From contig NZ_CP071462.1 in NCBI RefSeq assembly GCF_017352155.2, positions 620,001 through 684,000 of the forward strand: DNA of 64,000 nt. Reading direction: 5' to 3'. Shown piece by piece: positions 54,047-62,358 of the stretch. The position numbers were made by a program, and so were the translations under genes. Position 1 is the first letter of the stretch. Each line of letters opens with the position of its first letter. This DNA comes from Haloterrigena alkaliphila. GTDB taxonomy: Archaea; Halobacteriota; Halobacteria; Halobacteriales; Natrialbaceae. The notes beneath the pieces are model-generated. The model did no database searches. It was not told where the DNA came from and was given only the letters and a program-made list of their open reading frames with translations.

Positions 54047-57000
54047 AGAGCGGCGGGAGCGGCGACCGGACCACGGCGGCTCACGAGTGGGCGACGAGGG
54101 CAGCGATGGCGACCTCGAGCCGAAGGGCAACCAGCGGGCCGTCATCGAGAGCCGCGCGGCCTGCACCTCCGTCGACGCCGGCGCGGGGACGGGGAAGACG
54201 ACGACGATGCTCATGCGGATCGAACGCGCGATCGAGCGCGGCGACGTCGACCCGGAGGACGTGCTGGTGTTGACCTTCGCCAACGAGGCCGCCGGGAGCA
54301 TCCGCGAGGCCGTCGCCGAGCGCCTCGATCCCGCGGCCGCCGCGGCGATCGACGTCTACACCTACCACTCCTTCTGTTACCGGCTGGTCCGGGAGTACGC
54401 CTACTACCTGGGCTACTCGCCGGAGTTCGACGTCGTCACCGAGCGCACGCGCCGACGGATGGTCGGCCGACTGCTCGCCGAGAACGACTACGGCTTCGCG
54501 ACCGCGGCCGGGCGAAGCGACGGCTCGCCCGAGGACCTCACCGCCGCCGTCGACGGCTTCATCCGGGCGATGAGTCAGGAGGACGTCACGCCCGACGAGT
54601 TACAGGAGCGATTGCCCGCGGTGCGCACCCTCGAACTCTGCAACGAGTTCGTCCTCTGGCTGGAGCGCACGGCGAGCGAGGAGCTTTCCTTCGACAACGC
54701 GGCACTGCGCTACTTCAACGCCGACGACCACCTCGAGGCCGGCCGGGAGTCGCTGGTCGACTACGGCAAACTCCTCGAGTACTGCCGCGAGAAGATCGCG
54801 GAGGCCCCCGCCGAGTTCCGCGAGGACGACGTGGTCCGCGACGTCGACCGCTACCTCCGGGTGCTCCAGGAGTGCGTGACGAACGCGATCGACGTCCTGT
54901 CGCTCGAGGATCCCACGACGAAACAGCTTCCGCGCGCCCTGTTCGGCAACGAGATCTGGCGGGAGGCCACGAACCGGATCGAGCAGAGCCCGTTCGGCCG
55001 CCTGAAACACTACGTCGAGTTCATGCGCCTCGCGCGCCACTACGCCGACGTCTACGCCGATTACCACGACGCCCTCGAGGCCGAGCGCGCGCTGGACTTC
55101 GACGAACTGGTGCGGACGGCGACGGGGCTGTTGGACGATCCGGCGATCGCCGGCGAGATCACGGGCCAGTGGGAGCAGGTCTACTGCGACGAGTTCCAGG
55201 ACACCGACGAGACGCAGTTCGCGCTGATCACCGAACTCACGGACGGCCCCGATCGGCCCGACCTGCTCGCCATCGGCGACAAGGATCAGGCCATCTACGG
55301 CTGGCGGGGCACCGACCGCGAAGGGCTGGATCGACTCGCGGACGCCTACGACGACCACGAGGCGATCGAACTCGAACTCAACTTCCGCTCGCGCCAGGAG
55401 ATCCTCGACCTCACGAACCACTGCGATTACGGCCCGCAGTCCTCGAAGACGCTCCGCGAGGTCGGCCGGACGCCCGGTGAGTACCGGGCCGACGGGAATT
55501 CGGCGGGAGAATCGGAGGACGCCGCGCTCGAGGGAAGTGCTGACGACGAGGCGGCGACCGACGACGCCGACAGAGCGGTGACGAACGGCGATCCCGCCAA
55601 TCCACCGGATCGCGTCGTCAAGATCGAGAGCGCCCGCGTGGGCCCGTCGACGGCCGAACAGGTCGCGACCACCGTCTCGCGGCTACTGAACGGCGAGGCC
55701 GAGAACGTCCCCCAGCGCTCGCTCGAGGACATCGCGGTCATCGTTCGGACCAACCGCCACGCGCAGTCGGTCGCCGAGGAACTGCGGGACCTCCAGATCC
55801 CCTACGAGATTTCGGGCTCCCCCCGCGGCGAGATTTCGCCCGGCGTCCGGACGCTGCTCTCGTACTTCCGCGTGCTCGTCGATCCGACCGCGGATGCCCA
55901 CCTCCGGCGCGTGTTGCTCTACCGGTATCGGCTCCCGGAGAGCGACCTCGCGACGCTCCAGCGACGGGACGGATCGCTGTACGACGCGGTGATAGACGAC
56001 GGGTCGGAGGGCGAATCCGACGCGAGCCTCGAGCACCCCGAGCGCGTCGAACGGGCCCGGGGCCACCTCGCGGCGCTCGAGCACCTGCGAGACGTCTACC
56101 CGCTGTCGGGGTTCGTCCGTCGGTTCCGCGAGGTGACCCGCCTCGAGTGGTTCCTGACGAGCGAGGAGCGCGAGGAACTCGAGCGGATCGAGCGGTTCGT
56201 CGAGGCCTACACCGGTGACTCGGTGATACAGACGCTGACGCCGTCGTTCGTCGACGCGCTCGAGCGGACGCTGCGGGGCGGCGAGAGCGAACGCACCCGC
56301 GGCACCCAGTCGACGGACTCGATCGACGTCATGACGGTCCACCAGGCCAAGGGGCTGGAGTTCGACACGGTGCTCGTCCCCTACCTCTCCGACGAGGAGT
56401 GGTGCGTCGAGCGCGATTACGCCCGGCGGGCCAGGTACAGACTGCTCGCGGCGATGCTGGACGACGACGTCGACTCGCCGCTGCTGGCGGATCTGGCGGC
56501 CGAGACCGTCGGCGAGGAGTGGCGGGTGCTTCACGTCGCGCTCACCCGCGCCGAGAACCACCTGTTCGTCTTCGGCTCCGAGTACGACTACGACGGCGAG
56601 GAGGGCGATCTGGCGGCCTCGACCGCCGACGCCTGCCTCGCCGACGAGATCGAGTGGTCGGTCGCCGGCCGGCGAATGAACCTCTGGTCGTCGCTCCGGG
56701 AGAGTTTCGAGCGGGTGCGCGAGACCTACCCCGGGACCGTCGCCGACCGGACCGAGGAGATCGAGCTCTCGGCCGGCGTCAGCCCGGGGACGATCACCTA
56801 CTACGCCGACTACGGCGACCGACCGGTCGAACCCCTCGAGACGCGGGAGGCCATCGAGACGGTCCACCGACTCGGGCGGCTGCTGCGCGACGGGACGCTG
56901 CTCCCCGCGGCCGACGCGGCGAGTCACGGCGGCAACGAAGCCGGGGACAGAGGCGAAAGCGGGCGCGGAGGCAGGGACGGGAGCAGGGACGAGGGCGGGG

Positions 57001-57965
57001 GCAGGAACGGGGGCGGGGGCGGGACCGCGGCCAGTCGCTCGAGGCGTCGGGTACCGACCGGTCGCCAGCTCTCGGCGCTGACGCCCGACACCGTCCGGTT
57101 CCCCGTCGAGACGCTCGCGAACGCCGCCGAGTTGCCGGCCGCGTTGCGCCACAGCTACTCGGCGATGGAGACCCACGACACGTGCCCGCGAAAACACTAC
57201 CTCGATCACGTCGTGCGGGCGTTCGACGACCCCGCGGCGGGAACGGGAGCGGGAATGGGCACGGGAGTCGGTTCGCAGGGAACTCGAGCGGAGACACCGT
57301 CCGAACCCGGCTCGCGGCTCGTCGGTACCGTCTTCCACGACGTCGCCGAGGAGGCCTTCTACCGCGAGTACCGGACCCGGGAGGCGTGGCGCGAGGCCGC
57401 CGTCCGACAGCTCACCGCGCGGGATCTGCTCGAGCACCGCGAGGCCGTCCTCGCCTGTATCGATCGCTTCTTCGAGGCCGACGCGCCGGCGTTCGACGCG
57501 CCGGTCGCCGACTGGGAGCCGCTGGCCGCGGAACTCCCCTTCGCGCTCGCGGACGTCGCCGACGTGCGCGGCGACGTCGTGGGCTACGTGGACTCGATCC
57601 GGCGGACCCCCGACGGCGGCCTCGCGGTGCTCGACTACAAGGCGACGGCCGAGCGGATCGCCCCCGCCGACGCGACGCAACTCGCGCTGTACGCCCGGGC
57701 CTGCCAGCGGCGGTTCGACGACCCCATCGCGGCGGTCGGCTACGTCTACGTCGGCGACGTCGAGGGGCCGCGCGTCGACCTCATCGATCCCGACGACCTG
57801 CCGCCGTGGTCGGCGGTTCGGGAGACGCTCGAGGCGGTCGACGCGCCGTCGTTCGGCGAGACGACGCCGGGCGACCACTGTCGGTACTGCCCGCACCGGT
57901 CGCTGGGGTGTGGGCCCGACGGGGTCGTCGAGGCGGCCGATATCGAGGTTTCAAGCGATGACTGA
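54039..57965 (+). CDS. AddA/RecB-like UvrD helicase fused to Cys-rich PD-(D/E)XK nuclease
   Basis: The 1308-residue protein has a Q-motif (NQRAVIES), Walker A GAGTGKT (48-54), DEFQDTD motif II, IGDKDQAIYGWRG motif III, NFRSRQEI motif IV, TVHQAKGLEFDTV motif V and VALTRAENHLF motif VI, so it is a superfamily 1A helicase. The C-terminal nuclease has Asp1185, Asp1199-Tyr-Lys1201 and QLALYARA, and four Cys (1049, 1281, 1284, 1291: CPRKHYL and CRYCPHRSLGC) for an Fe-S cluster. It would unwind and degrade DNA ends. A low-complexity Gly/Arg/Glu stretch occurs at about 965-1000. Final gene of the operon. Length and layout match AddA/RecB, but the Fe-S cluster is AddB-like. Confidence 0.88.
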   Translation: MAEERRERRPDHGGSRVGDEGSDGDLEPKGNQRAVIESRAACTSVDAGAGTGKTTTMLMRIERAIERGDVDPEDVLVLTFANEAAGSIREAVAERLDPAAAAAIDVYTYHSFCYRLVREYAYYLGYSPEFDVVTERTRRRMVGRLLAENDYGFATAAGRSDGSPEDLTAAVDGFIRAMSQEDVTPDELQERLPAVRTLELCNEFVLWLERTASEELSFDNAALRYFNADDHLEAGRESLVDYGKLLEYCREKIAEAPAEFREDDVVRDVDRYLRVLQECVTNAIDVLSLEDPTTKQLPRALFGNEIWREATNRIEQSPFGRLKHYVEFMRLARHYADVYADYHDALEAERALDFDELVRTATGLLDDPAIAGEITGQWEQVYCDEFQDTDETQFALITELTDGPDRPDLLAIGDKDQAIYGWRGTDREGLDRLADAYDDHEAIELELNFRSRQEILDLTNHCDYGPQSSKTLREVGRTPGEYRADGNSAGESEDAALEGSADDEAATDDADRAVTNGDPANPPDRVVKIESARVGPSTAEQVATTVSRLLNGEAENVPQRSLEDIAVIVRTNRHAQSVAEELRDLQIPYEISGSPRGEISPGVRTLLSYFRVLVDPTADAHLRRVLLYRYRLPESDLATLQRRDGSLYDAVIDDGSEGESDASLEHPERVERARGHLAALEHLRDVYPLSGFVRRFREVTRLEWFLTSEEREELERIERFVEAYTGDSVIQTLTPSFVDALERTLRGGESERTRGTQSTDSIDVMTVHQAKGLEFDTVLVPYLSDEEWCVERDYARRARYRLLAAMLDDDVDSPLLADLAAETVGEEWRVLHVALTRAENHLFVFGSEYDYDGEEGDLAASTADACLADEIEWSVAGRRMNLWSSLRESFERVRETYPGTVADRTEEIELSAGVSPGTITYYADYGDRPVEPLETREAIETVHRLGRLLRDGTLLPAADAASHGGNEAGDRGESGRGGRDGSRDEGGGRNGGGGGTAASRSRRRVPTGRQLSALTPDTVRFPVETLANAAELPAALRHSYSAMETHDTCPRKHYLDHVVRAFDDPAAGTGAGMGTGVGSQGTRAETPSEPGSRLVGTVFHDVAEEAFYREYRTREAWREAAVRQLTARDLLEHREAVLACIDRFFEADAPAFDAPVADWEPLAAELPFALADVADVRGDVVGYVDSIRRTPDGGLAVLDYKATAERIAPADATQLALYARACQRRFDDPIAAVGYVYVGDVEGPRVDLIDPDDLPPWSAVRETLEAVDAPSFGETTPGDHCRYCPHRSLGCGPDGVVEAADIEVSSDD

Positions 57966-58017
57966 ATCGGCTGCCGCGGGGACCGTGCGCGGTCAGAGCG
58001 TCGGCGACCGTGTGCGG

Positions 58018-58437
58018 TCAGAGCGACATGAGAACGACCGCGAGCACGGCGAACGCGATTCCCAGCCCCTTCCTAACGGTCAGGGTCTCCTCGAGCGCGA
58101 CGATGCCGATGATCGAACTGAGCGCGATGAACAGGCCGTACACCGGGACGACGACGCTCACCGGGCCGAGCGCCAGCGCCCGGTAGTAGGCCAGCAAGCC
58201 GACGGCGAGCAGTGTCCCCCAGGCGACGATGTACGACGTCTTCGGATGCGAGAGGTACGGCCGGGGCGACGTCCCCCGGACGGCCATCAGGGCGCCGATC
58301 AGTGCGAGCATGACGGCGTTCGACATGAAGACCGCGGTCGTGCTCGGAATCGTCTCCATCGCGACTTTTAGCAGCGGCGCGACCAGGCTGTAGGCGGCGA
58401 ACGCGACCACCGAGAGCAGCAGATAGCGGCGACTCAC
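58018..58437 (-). CDS. Half-size EamA (DMT) transporter subunit, member 1
   Basis: The 139-residue protein has four to five membrane helices and the EamA features PVSVVVPVYGLFIALSSIIGIVALEETLTVRKGLGIAFAVLAVVL. Normal EamA exporters have ten helices in two repeats; here each half is a separate gene. It follows the other half with a 4-base overlap (ATGA), so the two probably form a heterodimer, as in paired SMR exporters. Substrate unknown. Confidence 0.83.
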   Translation of the reverse strand: MSRRYLLLSVVAFAAYSLVAPLLKVAMETIPSTTAVFMSNAVMLALIGALMAVRGTSPRPYLSHPKTSYIVAWGTLLAVGLLAYYRALALGPVSVVVPVYGLFIALSSIIGIVALEETLTVRKGLGIAFAVLAVVLMSL

Positions 58438-58856
58438 GGCTCACCACCCGCGCTACAGACGATCGCGAGCACCGCACAGCCGATTCCGGCCGCCCGGGTC
58501 AGGGTCAGCGACTCGTCGAGGAAGACGATCCCCAGGACCGAACTGCCGACGATGAACATGCCGAAGATGGGGACGACGACGCTCACCGGACCGCTCTCGA
58601 GGGCGGCGGTGTACGCGAGAATCCCGACCGTCAGGAAGCCGCCGGCGACGTAGACGTAGCCGGCTTCGGCCGTCGTCGCGAACGACGGATCGGCGGTCTC
58701 GGTCAGGACCAGCACGACGGACGCGATGGCGAGGAAGACGACCGTCGCGAGGAACAGCCCCGGCGCCGCCGGGACGTCCCGCATGATGAAACTCGTCAGC
58801 GGTGCGACGACCGAGTAGGCGAGGAGCGCGAGGAGAACCCAGAGCAGATACTCCAT
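58434..58856 (-). CDS. Half-size EamA (DMT) transporter subunit, member 2
   Basis: The 140-residue protein has four to five membrane helices with GPVSVVVPIFGMFIVGSSVLGIVFLDESLTLTRAAGIG, the same EamA half-motif as its partner at 58018, which it overlaps by 4 bases. It is the first gene of the pair. Duplication and divergence from a single ancestor is likely. Confidence 0.83.
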   Translation of the reverse strand: MEYLLWVLLALLAYSVVAPLTSFIMRDVPAAPGLFLATVVFLAIASVVLVLTETADPSFATTAEAGYVYVAGGFLTVGILAYTAALESGPVSVVVPIFGMFIVGSSVLGIVFLDESLTLTRAAGIGCAVLAIVCSAGGEP

Positions 58857-58942
58857 ACGCCGATGCTGGGATTGTAACCGCCTAACAGTTGTCGGAGGCG
58901 GCGAGGATGCCCGGAGTACGGCGCCGAACCGGACTCCGGGCG

Positions 58943-58950
58943 CTTTATTT
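58943..58950 (+). promoter_or_regulatory. TATA box of the Nudix gene
   Basis: CTTTATTT lies about 27 bases before the ATG at 58973, indicating a leaderless transcript and fixing the start codon. Confidence 0.6.
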
Positions 58951-58972
58951 CGCGGCGGGCCGACGACGGCGT

Positions 58973-59494
58973 ATGATCGAGGCCACGCTGTGTTTTCCTC
59001 TGCGGAATCGCAGCGACGACGGGACGGACGAGGTGCTCCTGATCGAGAAGCGTCGCGGCCTCGGCGAGGGCTGGTACAACGGCCCCGGCGGCAAACGCGA
59101 GACCGGCGAGACGTTCCGAGAGTGTGCCGCCCGCGAGACTCGCGAGGAGGTGGGCCTCGAGGTCGAGCCAGCGGCCCTCGAGAAGGCGGGCGAACTCACC
59201 TTCCTGCTCGACGGCGAGGGACACACCAACTGTCACGTGTACCGAACGCGGTCGTTTACGGGCGAACCGACCGCCTCGGACGAAGCCCGGCCGGAGTGGG
59301 TCTCCGTCGACGAGGTTCCCTACGATCAGATGTGGGACGACGACTCCCGCTGGCTGCCGGGCGTCCTCGAGGGCCGGACGGTCCGCGGCGAGTTCCGCTT
59401 CGCGGGCGGAGAACCGCTGGACGAAGCCGCGTTCGTCGACCACGACCTCGAGTGGGACGTCTCCCTCGAATCGGGTCGCGACGGGAGCCCGTAA
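58973..59494 (+). CDS. Nudix hydrolase (MTH1/8-oxo-dGTPase-like)
   Basis: The 173-residue protein has the Nudix box GGKRETGETFRECAARETREEVGL (G-x5-E-x7-REUXEEXGU) at about 41-64. The N-terminus MIEATLCFPLRN and the GLGEGWYNGPGG segment resemble MTH1-type oxidised purine nucleoside triphosphatases, which would protect DNA from 8-oxo-dGTP. Start chosen with the TATA box at 58943. The divergent neighbour is the EamA pair. Confidence 0.88.
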   Translation: MIEATLCFPLRNRSDDGTDEVLLIEKRRGLGEGWYNGPGGKRETGETFRECAARETREEVGLEVEPAALEKAGELTFLLDGEGHTNCHVYRTRSFTGEPTASDEARPEWVSVDEVPYDQMWDDDSRWLPGVLEGRTVRGEFRFAGGEPLDEAAFVDHDLEWDVSLESGRDGSP

Positions 59495-59525
59495 GCCGGC
59501 GCTCGAGGCACGGCGACCGCCGAAA

Positions 59526-59575
59526 CCACCAGATTGCGCGGACATACAGGCCACCAGATTGCGCGGACATACAGG
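59526..59575 (+). repeat. Perfect 25-bp tandem repeat
   Basis: Positions 59526-59550 and 59551-59575 are identical and contiguous, each containing GATTGCGCGGACATACAGG. They sit directly upstream of the promoter region of the lipoprotein gene (TATA-like at 59581-59591) and could be a repeated activator site or a recent replication slippage. Confidence 0.8.
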
Positions 59576-59620
59576 GGCCGATTACTCTTTTGTCCCGACG
59601 AAATAGTCCCCGGCGAGAGC

Positions 59621-60301
59621 ATGACCGATACGACTCGTCGCGGAACGCTCGTCGCTGCGGTCGTCGGAACGGCCGGCGCGCTCGCGGGCTGTCTGGGGCA
59701 AACGTCCGACGATACCGACTCGGAAAGCGATACGACCGAAAACATCTTCGGCGACGGCGGGGGGTCCGACGACGGCGGAAACGAGAGCCGAGAGGACGGC
59801 GACGGCGGTGACGAGAACGGCGACGGCGAGCGGAATGGGGACGTTACCGTCGACGACGACGTCGACGGGGACGTGTCGGTCGCCGGCACGGTCACGATCC
59901 TCGAGGACGTCGAGGTCGACGGCTCCGTCGTCGCCGGCGGGGACGTTCGCGTCGGAAGCGACGCGGCGGTCGACGGATCGATCGTTGCGGGAGGGGCGAG
60001 CTCCCGCCAGTTCGAGGACGACGGCGCCAGTTTCGTCACCCTCCACGACGACAGCGAGGTCAGCGGCGACGTGGTCGCCAGCGGCTCGGTGACGACCCGC
60101 GACGACGTTTCGATCGACGGATCGATCGACGCCGGCGGCGAGGTCGTCCTCGGCGACGGCACCGAGGTCGGTGGGACCGTCTCCGGATCGTCGGTGCAGT
60201 ACGGCAACGAAACCGAGGTCGACGGAGGCGAAGAGAGCGGCGACGGTGAGGAAGACGAGGACGATCCGTGGTGGTTTTTCTTCGGCGGTGACGGCGAGTG
60301 A
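59621..60301 (+). CDS. Lipoprotein with bactofilin-like repeat body
   Basis: The 226-residue protein has an RR-containing signal (MTDTTRRGTLVAAVVGTAG) ending in lipobox LAGC (Cys about 23), indicating Tat export and lipid anchoring. An acidic Asp/Gly linker follows, then a beta-helix-like region (about 80-200) of short GDVxVxGxVTILEDVEVDGSVVAGG turns, like polymer-forming cytoskeletal (bactofilin) proteins. It ends in a WWFFFGG tail. A sister gene with nearly the same signal peptide follows at 60471. Confidence 0.8.
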   Translation: MTDTTRRGTLVAAVVGTAGALAGCLGQTSDDTDSESDTTENIFGDGGGSDDGGNESREDGDGGDENGDGERNGDVTVDDDVDGDVSVAGTVTILEDVEVDGSVVAGGDVRVGSDAAVDGSIVAGGASSRQFEDDGASFVTLHDDSEVSGDVVASGSVTTRDDVSIDGSIDAGGEVVLGDGTEVGGTVSGSSVQYGNETEVDGGEESGDGEEDEDDPWWFFFGGDGE

Positions 60302-60430
60302 CCGGGTAGCCGGGAAGCGAGACGTCCTCGAGGAGCGCTGATGTCAGTCTCGCAATAGAAATGGCGTATCACCGGCGCGAAGGCTTCTACCGGCCGCTTG
60401 TGTGAAAGAGTATCACCCGAGTAACGCGCG

Positions 60431-60444
60431 AATACTCTTTTATG
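60431..60444 (+). promoter_or_regulatory. TATA box of the second lipoprotein gene
   Basis: AATACTCTTTTATG lies about 30 bases before the ATG. The same ATTACTCTTTT motif precedes the sister gene (59581-59591), and both share GAGAGCATGACCGATACGAC at the start, so promoter and signal sequence were duplicated together. Confidence 0.6.
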
Positions 60445-60470
60445 CTTTCGTCATAGCTCGGGCCGAGAGC

Positions 60471-61175
60471 ATGACCGATACGACTCGTCGGCGGACGTTC
60501 GTCGCAGCGGTGGCCGCAACTGTCGGTGGTCTCGCGGGCTGTCTGGGCGAGACCAACGACGACAGTGACGAGACCACTACCGAGAGCGGTATCTTCGGAA
60601 ACGAGGAGACGGAAGCCGGCGGCGGAGACGCCGGCGTTGACTCGAGCGAGGAAGCTACCGACGGCGGCGGCGAGACCGACGACGGTGCCGACGCGGACGA
60701 GTCCGACAACACGGACGAGGAAACCGGTGACGGCGAAGGGGGAAACGGCGAAGACGAGGGAAGCGACGGCGGCGAAGGGGGAAACGGCGAAGACGAGGGA
60801 AGCGACGGCGGCGAAGGGGGAAACGACGAGGACGAGGGAAGCGACGGCGGCGACGAGACAGAGAGCGGCGAGGGCGAAACCGACGACGGCAGCGATGACA
60901 GCGACGGAGACGACGGAACGGACGACTCCAACAGTAGTGACGATGGAAGCACCGACGACGGAAGCACTGACGACGGAAGCACTGACGACGGAAGCACTGA
61001 CGACGGAAGCACCGACGACGGAAGCACCGACGACGGGAGTACTGACGACGGAAGTACTGACGACGGGAGCACCGACGACGGGAGTACTGACGACGGAAGC
61101 ACCGACGACGGAAGCACCGACGACGGGAGCACCGACGACGGGACGAACGATACCACCAATAGCACCGACGGCTAA
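60471..61175 (+). CDS. Lipoprotein with long Asp/Gly/Ser/Thr tandem repeats
   Basis: The 234-residue protein shares its signal peptide and lipobox (VGGLAGCLGE) with the sister gene, then is almost entirely acidic low-complexity sequence: three copies of an EGGNGEDEGSDGG-type unit (about 85-123) and 13 copies of DDGST (60939-61133). No folded domain is visible, so it may be a surface stalk or spacer. Repeat number may vary by slippage. Confidence 0.75.
   Translation: MTDTTRRRTFVAAVAATVGGLAGCLGETNDDSDETTTESGIFGNEETEAGGGDAGVDSSEEATDGGGETDDGADADESDNTDEETGDGEGGNGEDEGSDGGEGGNGEDEGSDGGEGGNDEDEGSDGGDETESGEGETDDGSDDSDGDDGTDDSNSSDDGSTDDGSTDDGSTDDGSTDDGSTDDGSTDDGSTDDGSTDDGSTDDGSTDDGSTDDGSTDDGSTDDGTNDTTNSTDG
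60939..61133 (+). repeat. 13-copy, 15-bp in-frame tandem array (DDGST)
   Basis: Thirteen units of 15 bases, e.g. GACGACGGAAGCACT, differ only at silent third positions (GGA/GGG, AGC/AGT, ACC/ACT). Codon variants occur in a patchy order, consistent with expansion of mixed blocks. Because the unit is a multiple of three, length changes keep the frame. Confidence 0.9.
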
Positions 61176-61233
61176 ACGATAGCGAGGAACACCCCGACGA
61201 TCGGTCAGCGGTTCGAATCGCGGCGGTCGACGG

Positions 61234-62208
61234 TCAGGGTTTCAGCACGACCTTCCCCGAACTCTTGCGATCCTCGATGTACTGGTGGGCCGCCGCGGCG
61301 TCCTCGAGCGCGAACGACTCGCCGAGGATCACCTCGAAGTCGCCGCTCGTCAGCCCCTCGGTGAGCTCCGGGACGGCCTTCAGCACGCGGTCCGGATCGT
61401 GCGCGAACGCCTGTCCGAGGTGGTACCCCTTGATGGTCTTGTTCTCGAAGAGGAGGCGCCGGTTCTCGACCTCGCCGGGGACGCCGCTGGCGACGCCGTA
61501 GGTGACCATCCGGCCGAAGTGGCTCATCGCGTCGAGGCTGCGCTCGAAGACGTCGTCGCCGACGCTCTCGAGGACGAGGTCGATGCCCTCGCCGTCGGTC
61601 TCCTCGTCCACGACCTCGCGGAAGTCCGTCTCGGTGTAGTTGATCGGGTGATCGCAGCCGAGGTCGGCCGCGAGGTCGAGTTTCTCGTGGGTGCTGGCGG
61701 TGCCGAACACCTCCGCGCCGGCGTTCGAGGCCAATTGGACGGCAGCCGTGCCGACGCCGCCCGCGGCGGCCTGGATCAGCACCGTCTCGCCCGCCTCGAG
61801 GCCGCCCCACTCGAACAGACAGGAGTGGGCGGTGAGGAACTGGACGGGGAAGCCGGCGGCCCCGTCGAAACTCGTCCCCTCCGGAATCGGGAAGAGCATC
61901 GCGGCGTTGGCGGTGACGTACTCCGCGTAGCCGCCGGTGTCCAGCATCGCGACGACGCGGTCGCCTTCCGAGACGTCGTCGACGCCCTCGCCGACCGCGT
62001 CGATCGTCCCAGCGGCCTCCATCCCGGGGACGTAGGGTGCGTCGGGACCGCCGGGGTAGACCCCGCGGCGCTGCATGATGTCCGCGAAGTTGATGCCCGC
62101 CGCTTCGACCTCGATGCGGACCTCGCCCGCGTTCGGGTCCGGCAGGTCGGCGTCGACGACCTCGAGCGCGTCGCTGTCACCGTACTCGATCACTTCGATC
62201 GCTTTCAT
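61234..62208 (-). CDS. Zinc-type alcohol dehydrogenase-like quinone oxidoreductase (MDR family)
   Basis: The 324-residue NADPH:quinone reductase-type protein has GINFADIMQRRGVYPG, PYVPGMEAAGTIDAVGEGV, and the nucleotide-binding AAAGGVGTAAVQLA. No catalytic or structural zinc ligands are visible, as usual for QOR. The start MKAIEVIEYG at 62208 matches the family; the ATG at 62238 adds ten residues. Substrate unknown. Confidence 0.9.
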   Translation of the reverse strand: MKAIEVIEYGDSDALEVVDADLPDPNAGEVRIEVEAAGINFADIMQRRGVYPGGPDAPYVPGMEAAGTIDAVGEGVDDVSEGDRVVAMLDTGGYAEYVTANAAMLFPIPEGTSFDGAAGFPVQFLTAHSCLFEWGGLEAGETVLIQAAAGGVGTAAVQLASNAGAEVFGTASTHEKLDLAADLGCDHPINYTETDFREVVDEETDGEGIDLVLESVGDDVFERSLDAMSHFGRMVTYGVASGVPGEVENRRLLFENKTIKGYHLGQAFAHDPDRVLKAVPELTEGLTSGDFEVILGESFALEDAAAAHQYIEDRKSSGKVVLKP

Positions 62209-62358
62209 GTCGGATACGCGTAACGGTGTCGCACACATAACGGTGTCAGAACCGGATGAAACCGAGGCGGCGTTGATCGGTCCCTCGGCAGGGGGTGCAC
62301 CCGAGACGGTTGCTTATGCCACCAATGGGTTCAACAGGGCAGTTGTGGTACGACGCCT

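Noticed and set aside
60939-61133. Possible CRISPR array
   Set aside because: The 15-bp units are contiguous with no spacers and encode DDGST in frame.
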